This document shows, piece after piece, positions 24,540 through 33,403 of a stretch of DNA of 64,000 nucleotides. Positions within the stretch are counted from its first letter, which is position 1; each line of letters opens with the position of its first letter. Origin of the DNA: Candidatus Peribacteria bacterium (GTDB taxonomy: Bacteria > Patescibacteriota > Gracilibacteria > Peribacterales > Peribacteraceae); the NCBI GenBank assembly GCA_023245865.1, contig JAHFJN010000001.1, forward strand, positions 62,001 through 126,000, read 5' to 3'. The translations under genes and the position numbers were made by a program. The notes beneath the pieces are model-generated. The model did not search any database, was not told where the DNA came from, and saw only the letters and a list, made by a program, of their open reading frames with translations.

Positions 24540-24914
24540 TTAGGTAAGAATTTCCTTCAAGATCCAATTGCAGAGACCAAGAATCATCGCAATCAATAGC
24601 CACCCTGCAATGCCACCCGTAATGAGCAGCTGCAGCGCATGCGGATCGAATTTTTCTGCGATTTTCATGGTAAGCCACAAGAAAAACCAATTCACGGTGA
24701 TCGTAGCCAGGATCCCAAAGACCAAGTGGAATGGTGCAGTGAGAACATGCAAGATCGGACGGACGATTATGTTCATAAGCGTGATTAATGCAGAAACTGT
24801 GATATATGCTTTCAGCCCTCCTTGAAGAACAAAATACTGATCAATATATGTGCTCAATGCCCAGACCAGAATGATGGTTACTGCAAAGCGGATGATGAGC
24901 TGAAGAGGTTTCAT
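24540..24914 (-). CDS. YvlD/DUF360-type membrane protein
   Basis: This 124-residue protein has four membrane segments. The pattern AYITVSALITLMNIIVRPIL with HVLTAPFHLVFGILATITVNWFFLWL matches the YvlD (phage holin 4-2 superfamily) family found across bacteria. The start overlaps the IleRS stop as ATGA, so it is translationally coupled to ileS. Function is not defined; homologues are linked to envelope stress. Confidence 0.82.
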   Translation of the reverse strand: MKPLQLIIRFAVTIILVWALSTYIDQYFVLQGGLKAYITVSALITLMNIIVRPILHVLTAPFHLVFGILATITVNWFFLWLTMKIAEKFDPHALQLLITGGIAGWLLIAMILGLCNWILKEILT

Positions 24915-27900
24915 GCGTTTTCCATAAAGATGGTAACTTTCTTTCCATCGGCGATTTCCACAACATTTTTTTGTCCAGATTCCTTACGTATCGATACAGA
25001 GGTTTCGGCTTCAATCAGGGCTCGATAAGAATTCAAGATTGATGAATCAACGCCCTCAATCCCAATCGTGACTGTCGTTCCCATCTCATAGCCTTTCTCT
25101 TTACGGAGGCGCTGGATCTGCCGTATCAGATCTCGAGCCAAGCCTTCTGCCTTGAGATCTTTAGAAATTCTAGTTTCTATTCCAACAACAATGCCAGATT
25201 CACCAATAACATCTTGGTCTTCCTTACCACTAAACTTCATATTTACTTCATCTTTAGTTAGTCGTTCATCAAGAATGAGTATTGAGCCATCGTCTTCTCT
25301 TAAAAATTCACCACGCTTCCCTGCAGCTATAACTTCTTGGACAAGAGCTCCTAAGCGAGGTCCTACCTTACGAGCGTTTACTTCAACATACTCTGCTCCA
25401 AGAATAGTTGGATCATCCTTAAAGGTTAGACTTTTTACATTCATCTCATTCTTTAAGATTTCTATATCTTCAGCAACAAGTTGACCCATCGAAGGAGGCA
25501 AAGCGACGATGGCTGAATTAAGCGGTTGTCGAGTTTTAATATTTTTTTTGGACCGAATTTTTAGTCCCAGCGAAACAATTTTCCGCATCGTACGGTTTTT
25601 CGCAAGCAGATGCTTTTCTTCATTTGTAAGTGCGCGAACCGCGGGCCAGTCTGTGAGATGGATGGATCCGTGTTCTTCATGGATCAGGTTGAGGTAGATC
25701 TCTTCCGTCATAAACGGGCAGAAGGGTGCGAGCAGTTGCGAGAGTGTGACAAGGACATCCGAGAGTGTTTGTAGTGCCGAATGCTTATCGTCGTCCGCGC
25801 CGTCTTTACCGGCGAAACGCCTGCGGGATAAGCGTATGTACCAGTTTGTGAGTGCATCGATCGTTTCAAAAAGTTCGCTGCATGTTGCAGAGAGATCGTA
25901 TGCATCCAACTGCGCCGTCATGCGATTGACGAGATCCTGTACTTCCGCGCGGATCCAGAGATCGAGCGGATGCTCGGAAGACCGCGGCTTGGCGGCAGCC
26001 TCAAATTTTGCCGCATTCGCATATGTCACAAAGAACGAAAAACTATTCCAGAGCGGGAGCAGGACATTGCGGAGAGCCTCTTCCACTACACTTTCAGAGA
26101 ATCGTACATCTTCCCCACGTACCGCAGGAGAATTCATCAGCGCAAAGCGAAGCGCATCGGCTCCATACTTCTCGATGACGACGGATGGATCGGGGTAATT
26201 TTTCAGACGCTTGCTCATTTTGCGTCCGTCTTCCGCCAATACCGTTCCATTGACGACGCAGTTAAAAAACGCGGGCTTTTTGAAGAGTGCAGCACTCAAG
26301 ACGGTGAGCGTATAGAACCACCCTCGGGTCTGATCGATCCCTTCGGCGATGAAATCGGCGGGAAAGCCAATAGGAAGCGATGAGCGGTTAGTGACGAAAG
26401 AGAACGGAAAGTTCTCTTGAGCGTATGGCATCGATCCGCTCTCAAACCAGCAATCGAGCACATCGGGGACTCGTCGGAAAGTATTGCCACTGCGGTCTTT
26501 CCATGTGACATCATCGACGATCTCTTTATGGAGATCCACCTCTGCGCTTTGTTCATGATCCCAAAAGTAGGCATGAGGCGTTGCGAAGCGGACATGTTCC
26601 ACCTGAGCGATCTTGTAGGGATCTTCTTTCGTGAAGTAATGTTGAATGTTGTAGATCGGTTCGCCATGCGAAACGACGACGATGTGCTCCCCCTTGTGCT
26701 TGCCGAGTGTCTCGTCAAAAAAACTGTTCATGCGTTTCTGAATGTCGTCCCATGGTTCCATCCCTTCACGCGTAAAGATACTCTGTGGGCCTTTGCTCCT
26801 GTATTTTTCCATGCGCAACGTTCTGCTGAGATCCAGATCATGCACCGGTATGGTCTGCCCTTCGTATGGCCCCACCCCGAGTTCACGCAGACGATCATCG
26901 ACCACGATCTTGGCGCCGGTCGCGTCCGCGATCGCCTGTGCGGTTTGGTGAGTCCGCTCGATCGGAGAGCAGTAAATGATGTCCACCTTCTGATCTTTCA
27001 AAAATTCTCCTGCGAGTTTTGCTTGCCTCAAGCCTTGCGTCGTAAGGGGGGTTCCCGGGACCGTCGCCTGGTACAACGGCACTAAATTTCCTTCGCTTTC
27101 GCCGTGCCGCAGCACGGTGACTTTTGTGAAACGATTCGGCACATGTGCCATCAGATCGTCGCGACTACCGATGACTTCGATCTCTTTTGTCTCGTCGCAG
27201 CGCCAGATCGGCAGAGGCGTGCCCCAGTAGCGATTGCGGCTGATCGCCCAATCGCGTGCGTTTTCGAGCCACTTGCCAAAGCGGCCGTCACGCAAGTGCG
27301 CCGGCACCCACTGCGTCTCTTTATTCGCAAGGAGCATGTCTTCTTTGATTTTCTCAACGCTCACAAACCAAGAACTCGTTGTGTACGGGAGCAGGGGCGT
27401 TTCGCAGCGCCAGCAGTGGGGGTAACTGTGCGTGATCGAGTAGGCATCGAACACGCGGCTGTGTTTCTTGAGGTGTGAGATTATCGCCTTATCGGTTGCC
27501 ATCGGATCTTTTCCCTCGGGTTTTGCATTCATGCCGGCGAAGTCTGTCACTGCATCGATGAATGTTCCGTCAATACGTACGTGTGGTAGCACCTCTACCT
27601 TCTCTGCGGTCGCAACGGCATTGCTGTCTTCGCCTGTGCTCGAGGTTAGGTGCACGATGCCCGTGCCTTCTTCATCACTCACTTCCACATTCTTATTCAT
27701 GATCACCTTGAAGACGCGGTCGCCATGCGTTTTTTGGAAGTAGGGGAAGAGCGGCTCATAGCGTTTCCCGACGATCTCTTTGGCGGTAAGTGTTCCTTCC
27801 ACGACATACTCTCTTCCCTTGAAGACCGTTGGTACGAGTTTTTCCGCGAGGATGTAGATTGCGTCGCCCTCGCGCACTTTAGCGTATGTAATATGTGACC

Positions 27901-28654
27901 CGACCGCGAGCCAGAAGTTCCCAGGCAGCGACCACGGCGTCGTTGTCCATGCCAATAAATTTACTCTTGTTTCTTGTTTCTTGTTTGTCTCTTGGGTCTT
28001 GCCTCTTGCGTCTTCGATCAACGGAAATGTCACAATCACCGACTGATCCGTTCGATCCTTATACCCCTGCGTCACCTCGAAGTTACTGAGCGGTGTCGCA
28101 CAGCGCGGACAAATGTGCATCGGTTTCCACCCCTCGTAGAGCAACCCTTTTTCGTAGAGGGTGTGAAACACCCACCAGATTGATTCCATGTAGTTGGGGT
28201 CCATCGTCTTATAATCGTTGTCCATGTCCACCCAGCGCCCCATGCGCTCCACGGTCGTACGCCATTCCTTCGTATAACGCTGCACAATGCCGCGGCAGAG
28301 ACCATTGAATGCCTTTGTTCCCATCTGCTCAATATCGCGGCGGTTCTTGATCTTGTGTTCCTTTTCGATCTCATATTCCACAGGGAGTCCGTGGCAATCC
28401 CACCCGAATCTGCGTTCCACCCGATCTCCGCGCATCGCGCGGTACCGGGGGATCACGTCCTTGATGGTGCCCGCGAGCAGGTGGCCGTAGTGGGGGAGTC
28501 CGGTCGCAAACGGCGGGCCGTCGTAAAAACTGTAGCTCTTCGCCCCTTTTCGCTGCTTGATGCTCCGCCGGAAAATGTCTTCTTCTTGCCAATATTCGAG
28601 TATCCCGCGTTCCAGGTCGGGAAAGGATTGGTGAGGATTTACTGGGTCAAACAT
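24911..28654 (-). CDS. ileS: Isoleucyl-tRNA synthetase with inserted histidine-phosphatase domain
   Basis: This is a 1247-residue class Ia synthetase. The HIGH-type motif is PFATGLPHYGHLLAGT, followed by the editing (CP1) domain, the WGTPLPIWRCDE and DCWFESGSMPYAQ motifs, KMSKR (SKRLKNYPDPS) and the anticodon-binding domain. Between IEVIGSRDDLMAHV and VDLHKEIVDDV sits a complete histidine-phosphatase domain of ~200 residues (~505-706): RHGESEGN (R516, H517), SPIERTHQTAQAI, RELGVGPYEG and VVVSHGEPI. An in-frame 7-nt repeat array (27964-28016) adds a KTQETNKKQETR-type linker. The ATG at 28654 gives the canonical N-terminus and follows TACAAT by 8 nt. An upstream ATG at 28699 has a GAGGAG Shine-Dalgarno and would add 15 residues. 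Confidence 0.95.
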   Translation of the reverse strand: MFDPVNPHQSFPDLERGILEYWQEEDIFRRSIKQRKGAKSYSFYDGPPFATGLPHYGHLLAGTIKDVIPRYRAMRGDRVERRFGWDCHGLPVEYEIEKEHKIKNRRDIEQMGTKAFNGLCRGIVQRYTKEWRTTVERMGRWVDMDNDYKTMDPNYMESIWWVFHTLYEKGLLYEGWKPMHICPRCATPLSNFEVTQGYKDRTDQSVIVTFPLIEDARGKTQETNKKQETRVNLLAWTTTPWSLPGNFWLAVGSHITYAKVREGDAIYILAEKLVPTVFKGREYVVEGTLTAKEIVGKRYEPLFPYFQKTHGDRVFKVIMNKNVEVSDEEGTGIVHLTSSTGEDSNAVATAEKVEVLPHVRIDGTFIDAVTDFAGMNAKPEGKDPMATDKAIISHLKKHSRVFDAYSITHSYPHCWRCETPLLPYTTSSWFVSVEKIKEDMLLANKETQWVPAHLRDGRFGKWLENARDWAISRNRYWGTPLPIWRCDETKEIEVIGSRDDLMAHVPNRFTKVTVLRHGESEGNLVPLYQATVPGTPLTTQGLRQAKLAGEFLKDQKVDIIYCSPIERTHQTAQAIADATGAKIVVDDRLRELGVGPYEGQTIPVHDLDLSRTLRMEKYRSKGPQSIFTREGMEPWDDIQKRMNSFFDETLGKHKGEHIVVVSHGEPIYNIQHYFTKEDPYKIAQVEHVRFATPHAYFWDHEQSAEVDLHKEIVDDVTWKDRSGNTFRRVPDVLDCWFESGSMPYAQENFPFSFVTNRSSLPIGFPADFIAEGIDQTRGWFYTLTVLSAALFKKPAFFNCVVNGTVLAEDGRKMSKRLKNYPDPSVVIEKYGADALRFALMNSPAVRGEDVRFSESVVEEALRNVLLPLWNSFSFFVTYANAAKFEAAAKPRSSEHPLDLWIRAEVQDLVNRMTAQLDAYDLSATCSELFETIDALTNWYIRLSRRRFAGKDGADDDKHSALQTLSDVLVTLSQLLAPFCPFMTEEIYLNLIHEEHGSIHLTDWPAVRALTNEEKHLLAKNRTMRKIVSLGLKIRSKKNIKTRQPLNSAIVALPPSMGQLVAEDIEILKNEMNVKSLTFKDDPTILGAEYVEVNARKVGPRLGALVQEVIAAGKRGEFLREDDGSILILDERLTKDEVNMKFSGKEDQDVIGESGIVVGIETRISKDLKAEGLARDLIRQIQRLRKEKGYEMGTTVTIGIEGVDSSILNSYRALIEAETSVSIRKESGQKNVVEIADGKKVTIFMENA
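27964..28016 (-). repeat. Heptanucleotide tandem repeat inside ileS
   Basis: Seven-nt units with a TCTTG core on the plus strand: ACTCTTG, TTTCTTG, TTTCTTG, (4 nt), TCTCTTG, GGTCTTG, CCTCTTG, CGTCTTC. They encode the Lys/Gln/Glu/Thr/Arg insertion before NLLAWTTTPWSLPGN. Confidence 0.75.
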
Positions 28655-28728
28655 ACTTCGCGATTGTAGTGAATTCTTCGAATAGCGTATACCGCTCATT
28701 TTCTCCTCAATTTAGCTGTAATTTTGTA

Positions 28729-28756
28729 TTGACTGGGTGTATTGTATGAATACAAT
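28729..28756 (+). promoter_or_regulatory. Promoter of a small acidic protein gene
   Basis: TTGACT (28729-28734), 16 nt, TACAAT (28751-28756). The ATG at 28767 is 10 nt after the -10 box, so the mRNA has almost no leader. Confidence 0.6.
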
Positions 28757-28766
28757 ACGCGGGCTT

Positions 28767-29015
28767 ATGGATACCAAAGAAAACATTACAGGCGATGAAC
28801 CAAATGTGGATCCTGAAAGTGAGGAGGTTGCTGCATCTGAACCGGGAGATCCGGATTTCTCTGGAGCCCAGAAAGTCATGATAAAAGCTGTCACCAAGGA
28901 TGTCTTAGATAGGAATCCAGGGGTGCCAAAGCCTAAGCTTGTTGAATTGTCACTTATGGAGATTTTAGGTGCAGCAGCAGCCTTATTGAAAACTAGGAAT
29001 GGCAAGGGAAACTAG
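28767..29015 (+). CDS. Small acidic hypothetical protein
   Basis: This is an 82-residue protein. The N-terminal half is acidic and disordered (MDTKENITGDEPNVDPESEE). The C-terminal half is helical (KLVELSLMEILGAAAALLKT). No family is recognised. It precedes the 510-residue unknown gene on the same strand by 37 nt and may share its transcript. Base composition is more AT-rich than the neighbours. Confidence 0.65.
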   Translation: MDTKENITGDEPNVDPESEEVAASEPGDPDFSGAQKVMIKAVTKDVLDRNPGVPKPKLVELSLMEILGAAAALLKTRNGKGN

Positions 29016-29052
29016 ACTTTCTTTGTTTTTCCTTGTGTGATATCTTTGGATT

Positions 29053-30585
29053 ATGGAATCCAATGGTGAAGTTGAAAAACCACCGGCCGATTCACCAACG
29101 GAGGAGCAGTTAAAGCAAAAATTTGATCCTCAGTTAGTGGAAAATGTATCAAAATCTGTAGATGAAGGTTTGGAAAAAGCAGCAGCTGCAAAAGCCAATA
29201 TGAGCCCCTTTGCGAGGCGCAGACTTTCGGATCAGATCTTTAGTACATTTGATGCGGTACGCAAACATCTTTCGGATATTGGAGCTGCTGAACGGGAAAT
29301 ATTCATTCCTACCGATTCTGATGTGGATCGTAAACCAAGCGAAACTGATGTTCATCATGAGATTTCGAGCGGGATTGCAATTAGTCTGCTCGCAAGTAGT
29401 CGTATTGCTCTGAATTGGCTTTCATATGAGCCAAAACCAGTTGAAGCCGCTATTACTGAGGCGAACAAACTGCAGGCTGAGATCGATACTCAAGACAAAA
29501 GGAATCTTCAGATTGATGATTTGTTCACTCGTAATAATCTTTGGGGCGGGTTGGCACCGCTGAGTGCAGAACCTGATTTATTAGAACTACTGAAAGAGCC
29601 ACTACCGAAACACGTATTAAAAAGCAGACAGCGTACGGCTGTAGAAGCTTTGCCCGATGCCGATGAGCATATTCAAATTGCTGCGATTGTGCGACAAGCT
29701 CTGGTACGGCTCAAAGCTCTTTGTGGTCCAGATTCGCAGATTCTGCGTTTGCAGATTCGAGATTGGGAACGTTGGATGCCGCATGTACGCACTGCTAGCT
29801 TAGATGATGTCGCCGGTATGAAGTCGGTTTATGACAATGTGTTGATTCCAGATAGAACACTTCTGCAGCTCATTAGTACCTATCCGGATGTTGCCAAAGA
29901 TGCAAAGAAATTGATATGTAAACGAGGGGGTTTTCTTCATTTGCCAAATCAAAAAGAATTGGAGTGGATGGTGGATGAGGGTGTTACCGCCGTTCTGGAG
30001 AATTCACAGAAAGCTAATGATGAAGAAAATAATCGGTTACTTGGGTATTATTCCGTTGTTGCCAATACGAAGGAAGTAAAAAAAATTCTTTCACAATTTT
30101 GCGGATATGAAGATGGAGTCTTGTATCATGCCAAGAACTTGCCGAAAAAAACGCAGGGTGGTCAACCGATTCAATGGTTAAAGAAGGCAGATGCTATTGA
30201 TTTATTAAATGCAGTTGAAAAGGCTGCATGTACGATAGAGCTTGCTGTACTTCCCGCTAGCGGGAACATCAATTTGCCCAATTGGGGAGCGGCAGCAGCT
30301 CTGAAACATGCGGTGCATAAGCGGATTGCGAACGAGACAGGAAAGGTGATGGTTTTTACGAGATACTTTGAAATTCTTGAGGTAAATGGACAACGAGTGA
30401 AGCATGTAGAAAATCTTCCCAGTCATCGCTTTATCGAGGAGCTCGGCGGCCGGATGATTGGGACAGTAGAAGAGTCCTTTACGCGAGAGAATGTCGGTCA
30501 AATCAGAGTACTTTGGTATAACTGGGTATCGGATCTTACCGAGACAATTGAAAGTATTGAAGGGAAGCGTCAGTCAGAGGAATAG
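29053..30585 (+). CDS. Hypothetical soluble protein
   Basis: This 510-residue cytoplasmic-type protein has no signal peptide or membrane segment. The N-terminus is acidic and disordered (residues 1-50) and the rest is predominantly helical. No motif is recognised. Codon usage is more AT-rich than the flanking ileS and rel genes, which together with the preceding small gene suggests a two-gene cassette of separate origin. Function is unknown. Confidence 0.75.
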   Translation: MESNGEVEKPPADSPTEEQLKQKFDPQLVENVSKSVDEGLEKAAAAKANMSPFARRRLSDQIFSTFDAVRKHLSDIGAAEREIFIPTDSDVDRKPSETDVHHEISSGIAISLLASSRIALNWLSYEPKPVEAAITEANKLQAEIDTQDKRNLQIDDLFTRNNLWGGLAPLSAEPDLLELLKEPLPKHVLKSRQRTAVEALPDADEHIQIAAIVRQALVRLKALCGPDSQILRLQIRDWERWMPHVRTASLDDVAGMKSVYDNVLIPDRTLLQLISTYPDVAKDAKKLICKRGGFLHLPNQKELEWMVDEGVTAVLENSQKANDEENNRLLGYYSVVANTKEVKKILSQFCGYEDGVLYHAKNLPKKTQGGQPIQWLKKADAIDLLNAVEKAACTIELAVLPASGNINLPNWGAAAALKHAVHKRIANETGKVMVFTRYFEILEVNGQRVKHVENLPSHRFIEELGGRMIGTVEESFTRENVGQIRVLWYNWVSDLTETIESIEGKRQSEE

Positions 30586-30602
30586 AAGAAAATCAAGGAA
30601 AA

Positions 30603-33368
30603 TTATTGAAGAGAATTCTCAGAAGGCTTGAGGCCAGTTGAAAGATTTTTAGATGCAAGGAAATTTCCCCATACAAGCAACACTGCAGCGGGTAGGAATG
30701 GCAAGATGGTGGGATACCCTTCCGTTAGGGACTGTCCGACGAACGTGAACACTAGTGCAAAAGAAATCCAAGGAGAAATTAAGGCATAGCTGTAATTTTT
30801 CGTAAGCCAATAGAATAACACGTACGGGGTACCAACAAAGACGATGGAATATGTAACGACCCGGGCAACGATGTTGATCGGGAGGCTGCGAATATCCCCT
30901 GCAATCGGAAAGAAGACGAGCAGGCTGGTCGCTAACGCAATCCCGCTTGCATATAAGAAAAACTGAGAATAGCGCGCTTGAACTTTCTTTGCTTGCTGAA
31001 AACGTGTGCTCGCGAGCGTGTAGAGATAGAAAACAAAAAGTACCGCCAAGGAGAGTAGGAAGCCGGTAGAAAGTCCCTGATTCCAGCCGATAATCGTGTA
31101 GCCGGCGATCATGAGCACAATCGCCCAAGTGAAAGATGTCCTTTTTGTTCTTCGTGCAAGTTCTGTAAGGGCAATCAGCAGAGCGTTTCCACGCAGGACC
31201 GTGTTATAAAGAACGGGTGAGCCGTGGAGAAGTGCTTCATAGCTGAGGTAACTGATGGCGGCAAGTGTAATGCCGGCAATCCATAGCCAACGGTCACGCA
31301 GGGGCAGAGGAGAGAATGGATATCGATAGAGCGTTACAATGAAGAGGATAGCTGCGGTGAAAAAGACGCTCGATAAACGGAGTACGGTGAAATCAACAGG
31401 ACTCACGCCCCAATGCAAAATGATGCTTGCGAAGAGGGGGTCCAATCCCCAAAGAATCGCAAGGAGTATACAGAGACTAAAACGCATGTACCTCCGTGTC
31501 ATTTTTTCAAGTTGAATGTGCAATGCGCCGATTGTTTTGAGCTGTTGTGCGAGAGCCGCACTCAATGTCTCATTCAGCTTTAGACGAGCCTGAATACGTA
31601 TACCCTGATTATTTTCTCGCACACTGTATTTTTGAAGTGCATAAGTTTCTTGAAGCATATCAACCGCTTGTTGTTTTTTTGTGCTGTCGATCGGCATCGT
31701 AATATGAACGGAATAGTCACTCAGAGAAGAGTCTGTTTTTTTCTTACCGGCAAAAATGGCTTGATACAGATCATCAACGTTCAATTTCCCATCCGCAATA
31801 TCCGTGTAGGCATTGTGTAATGTTTCATAGCCGAGCTGCGAAACAAATTTCTCCAGTTTACGTTCGTCAAATTCTGCAAGATATCCCTTTTTGTGTTCGA
31901 GCATTTCCTGCTCCAGCAATTGGCGCGCGAATTGCAATTTTTGTCTGTCACTTTGTCGCGACAGAGCTTCGCGTATTTTTCCTGTTGCAACGCCACTTTG
32001 TACCCATGAGAGCCATTCGTGATTGACATGATTATGCCGTGCAAGATGCACAGTGACGCTATCGGCGTAGTGCAATGTGGTTTGAAAAGGAGTATCGCGA
32101 CCATTCACGATGATTTTATTGGAACGGAGCGCCACTTCACCGAACAAATAAAAAGCGGCATCCAGCGCGGTGGAATTTCTAGGAATGGTTGCTGTCCGAT
32201 CATCCGGACCATGCACAATGATCGATTCACCCAGAATATCACTTTGCAAATTCTCCCAGAATCCCTGGCTGTGATCGTGTGTATCGGCACTGAGAGTGGA
32301 TATGCGCTGCGTCCAAGGCAGTGGTTGAAAATCATCTCCACTGTCTTTTTTGAAACAACGTGTCGCGATGCCTCTGTGTGCATATTCATCCATCTCTTTC
32401 GTGCGGATTTTGCAACGCACCCGAATACCATTCTCCATGATGATTATGGTGTGCAGCCCGCGATAGCCGCTTAGCAGCGGGGAATTGATGTAATCCTCGA
32501 ACGACAACGTTTCCCGTTTCCATGTTTGATGCAGAGCCCCGAGCACCCGATAGCAATCGTCAACGTCGTTACAGATAAATGTCGTGGAGATGGTGGCAAG
32601 TCCCGTCGCGATCGCACTCTTTGTCTCTAATTGCAGACCTAATTTTTTCCAACTTTTATGTTCATACTCGATCTTCACATCCCGAAATGCCTCTTTGTGA
32701 TTTTTATGCAGTATCTTGCTCATTTCAGCCAAGGTTCCATGCCCGATTTTTTCATTGCGCTGTCGCAATTGTGACAGTCGGACAAAGAGATCCGGTTCGA
32801 GGATGCCGAGACAGAGTGCCTCCAATTCATCCGCCAAATCATTCATGGAGAGGCGGTCTGCGATTTTAACGTGCACCTCAAGGGTTTCCTTCGCGATGAT
32901 GACTCTTTTTTGTTCCGGAACGAACTCAATGGTTTGCATGTTGTGCAAGCGATCTATCAGCTTGATGACCATAATGCGCACGTCTTTTTCCGTCAGTTGG
33001 AATATTTTACGCAGTGTCTCGATCTTTTCATCCAGTGTTGGTTTCTCGGTGATGTCCTCACGTTTCAATTTCGTGACGCCATCAATCAGTTCTGCGACCG
33101 TGGATCCAAAGTTTACTTCAATGTCTGTGAGTGTGATTGTGGTGTCTTCGACGGTATCGTGGAGAAGTGCGACGATGAGAGTGTCTCTGTCGGCACCGAG
33201 ATCGGCAAGAAGATGCGCGACGGCGATCGGGTGAGTGAAGTATGGTTCCCCCGATTTACGTTTTTGTCCTTCATGGGCTTTTTTCCCGAGCTCAAATGCC
33301 CGTTCAACGCATTCGAGGTCTTCCTCGGGCAGGTAGCTGATATGGGAACGAAATTCCTTCCAATGCAT
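30603..33368 (-). CDS. Rel/Spo homologue (HD, synthetase-like, TGS) joined in frame to a DMT transporter
   Basis: This is a 921-residue frame. Residues 1-622 are a Rel/Spo protein: HD hydrolase (GEPYFTHPIAVAHLLADLGA, LLHDTVEDT), a synthetase-like region (SGYRGLHT; RTKEMDEYAHRGIATRCFK), TGS and a short ACT-like tail. The synthetase region lacks the usual RxKxxxS motif and the D..A.R motif, so it may only hydrolyse (p)ppGpp. Residues 623-921 (299 aa) are a complete EamA/DMT-type transporter with ten membrane segments. The junction is an A6 run (31502-31507): five As would give a stop overlapping the transporter ATG as ATGA. The ATG at 33368 lies 7 nt after TATAAT. Confidence 0.85.
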   Translation of the reverse strand: MHWKEFRSHISYLPEEDLECVERAFELGKKAHEGQKRKSGEPYFTHPIAVAHLLADLGADRDTLIVALLHDTVEDTTITLTDIEVNFGSTVAELIDGVTKLKREDITEKPTLDEKIETLRKIFQLTEKDVRIMVIKLIDRLHNMQTIEFVPEQKRVIIAKETLEVHVKIADRLSMNDLADELEALCLGILEPDLFVRLSQLRQRNEKIGHGTLAEMSKILHKNHKEAFRDVKIEYEHKSWKKLGLQLETKSAIATGLATISTTFICNDVDDCYRVLGALHQTWKRETLSFEDYINSPLLSGYRGLHTIIIMENGIRVRCKIRTKEMDEYAHRGIATRCFKKDSGDDFQPLPWTQRISTLSADTHDHSQGFWENLQSDILGESIIVHGPDDRTATIPRNSTALDAAFYLFGEVALRSNKIIVNGRDTPFQTTLHYADSVTVHLARHNHVNHEWLSWVQSGVATGKIREALSRQSDRQKLQFARQLLEQEMLEHKKGYLAEFDERKLEKFVSQLGYETLHNAYTDIADGKLNVDDLYQAIFAGKKKTDSSLSDYSVHITMPIDSTKKQQAVDMLQETYALQKYSVRENNQGIRIQARLKLNETLSAALAQQLKTIGALHIQLEKMTRRYMRFSLCILLAILWGLDPLFASIILHWGVSPVDFTVLRLSSVFFTAAILFIVTLYRYPFSPLPLRDRWLWIAGITLAAISYLSYEALLHGSPVLYNTVLRGNALLIALTELARRTKRTSFTWAIVLMIAGYTIIGWNQGLSTGFLLSLAVLFVFYLYTLASTRFQQAKKVQARYSQFFLYASGIALATSLLVFFPIAGDIRSLPINIVARVVTYSIVFVGTPYVLFYWLTKNYSYALISPWISFALVFTFVGQSLTEGYPTILPFLPAAVLLVWGNFLASKNLSTGLKPSENSLQ

Positions 33369-33375
33369 AAGGGTC

Positions 33376-33403
33376 ATTATACTTGGTTTTACGCAAGCAG
33401 CAA
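33376..33403 (-). promoter_or_regulatory. Leaderless-type promoter of the Rel/Spo gene
   Basis: On the minus strand, TTGCTG, 16 nt, TATAAT (33376-33381), then 7 nt to ATG 33368. An in-frame ATG at 33377 overlaps the -10 box and is therefore less likely. Confidence 0.6.

Noticed and set aside
11620-33368. UGA recoding (as in Gracilibacteria) to explain the long fused frames
   Set aside because: Many genes here end cleanly at TGA (for example the PotD-like, ZIP and MutY genes), and the fused junctions contain no in-frame TGA.
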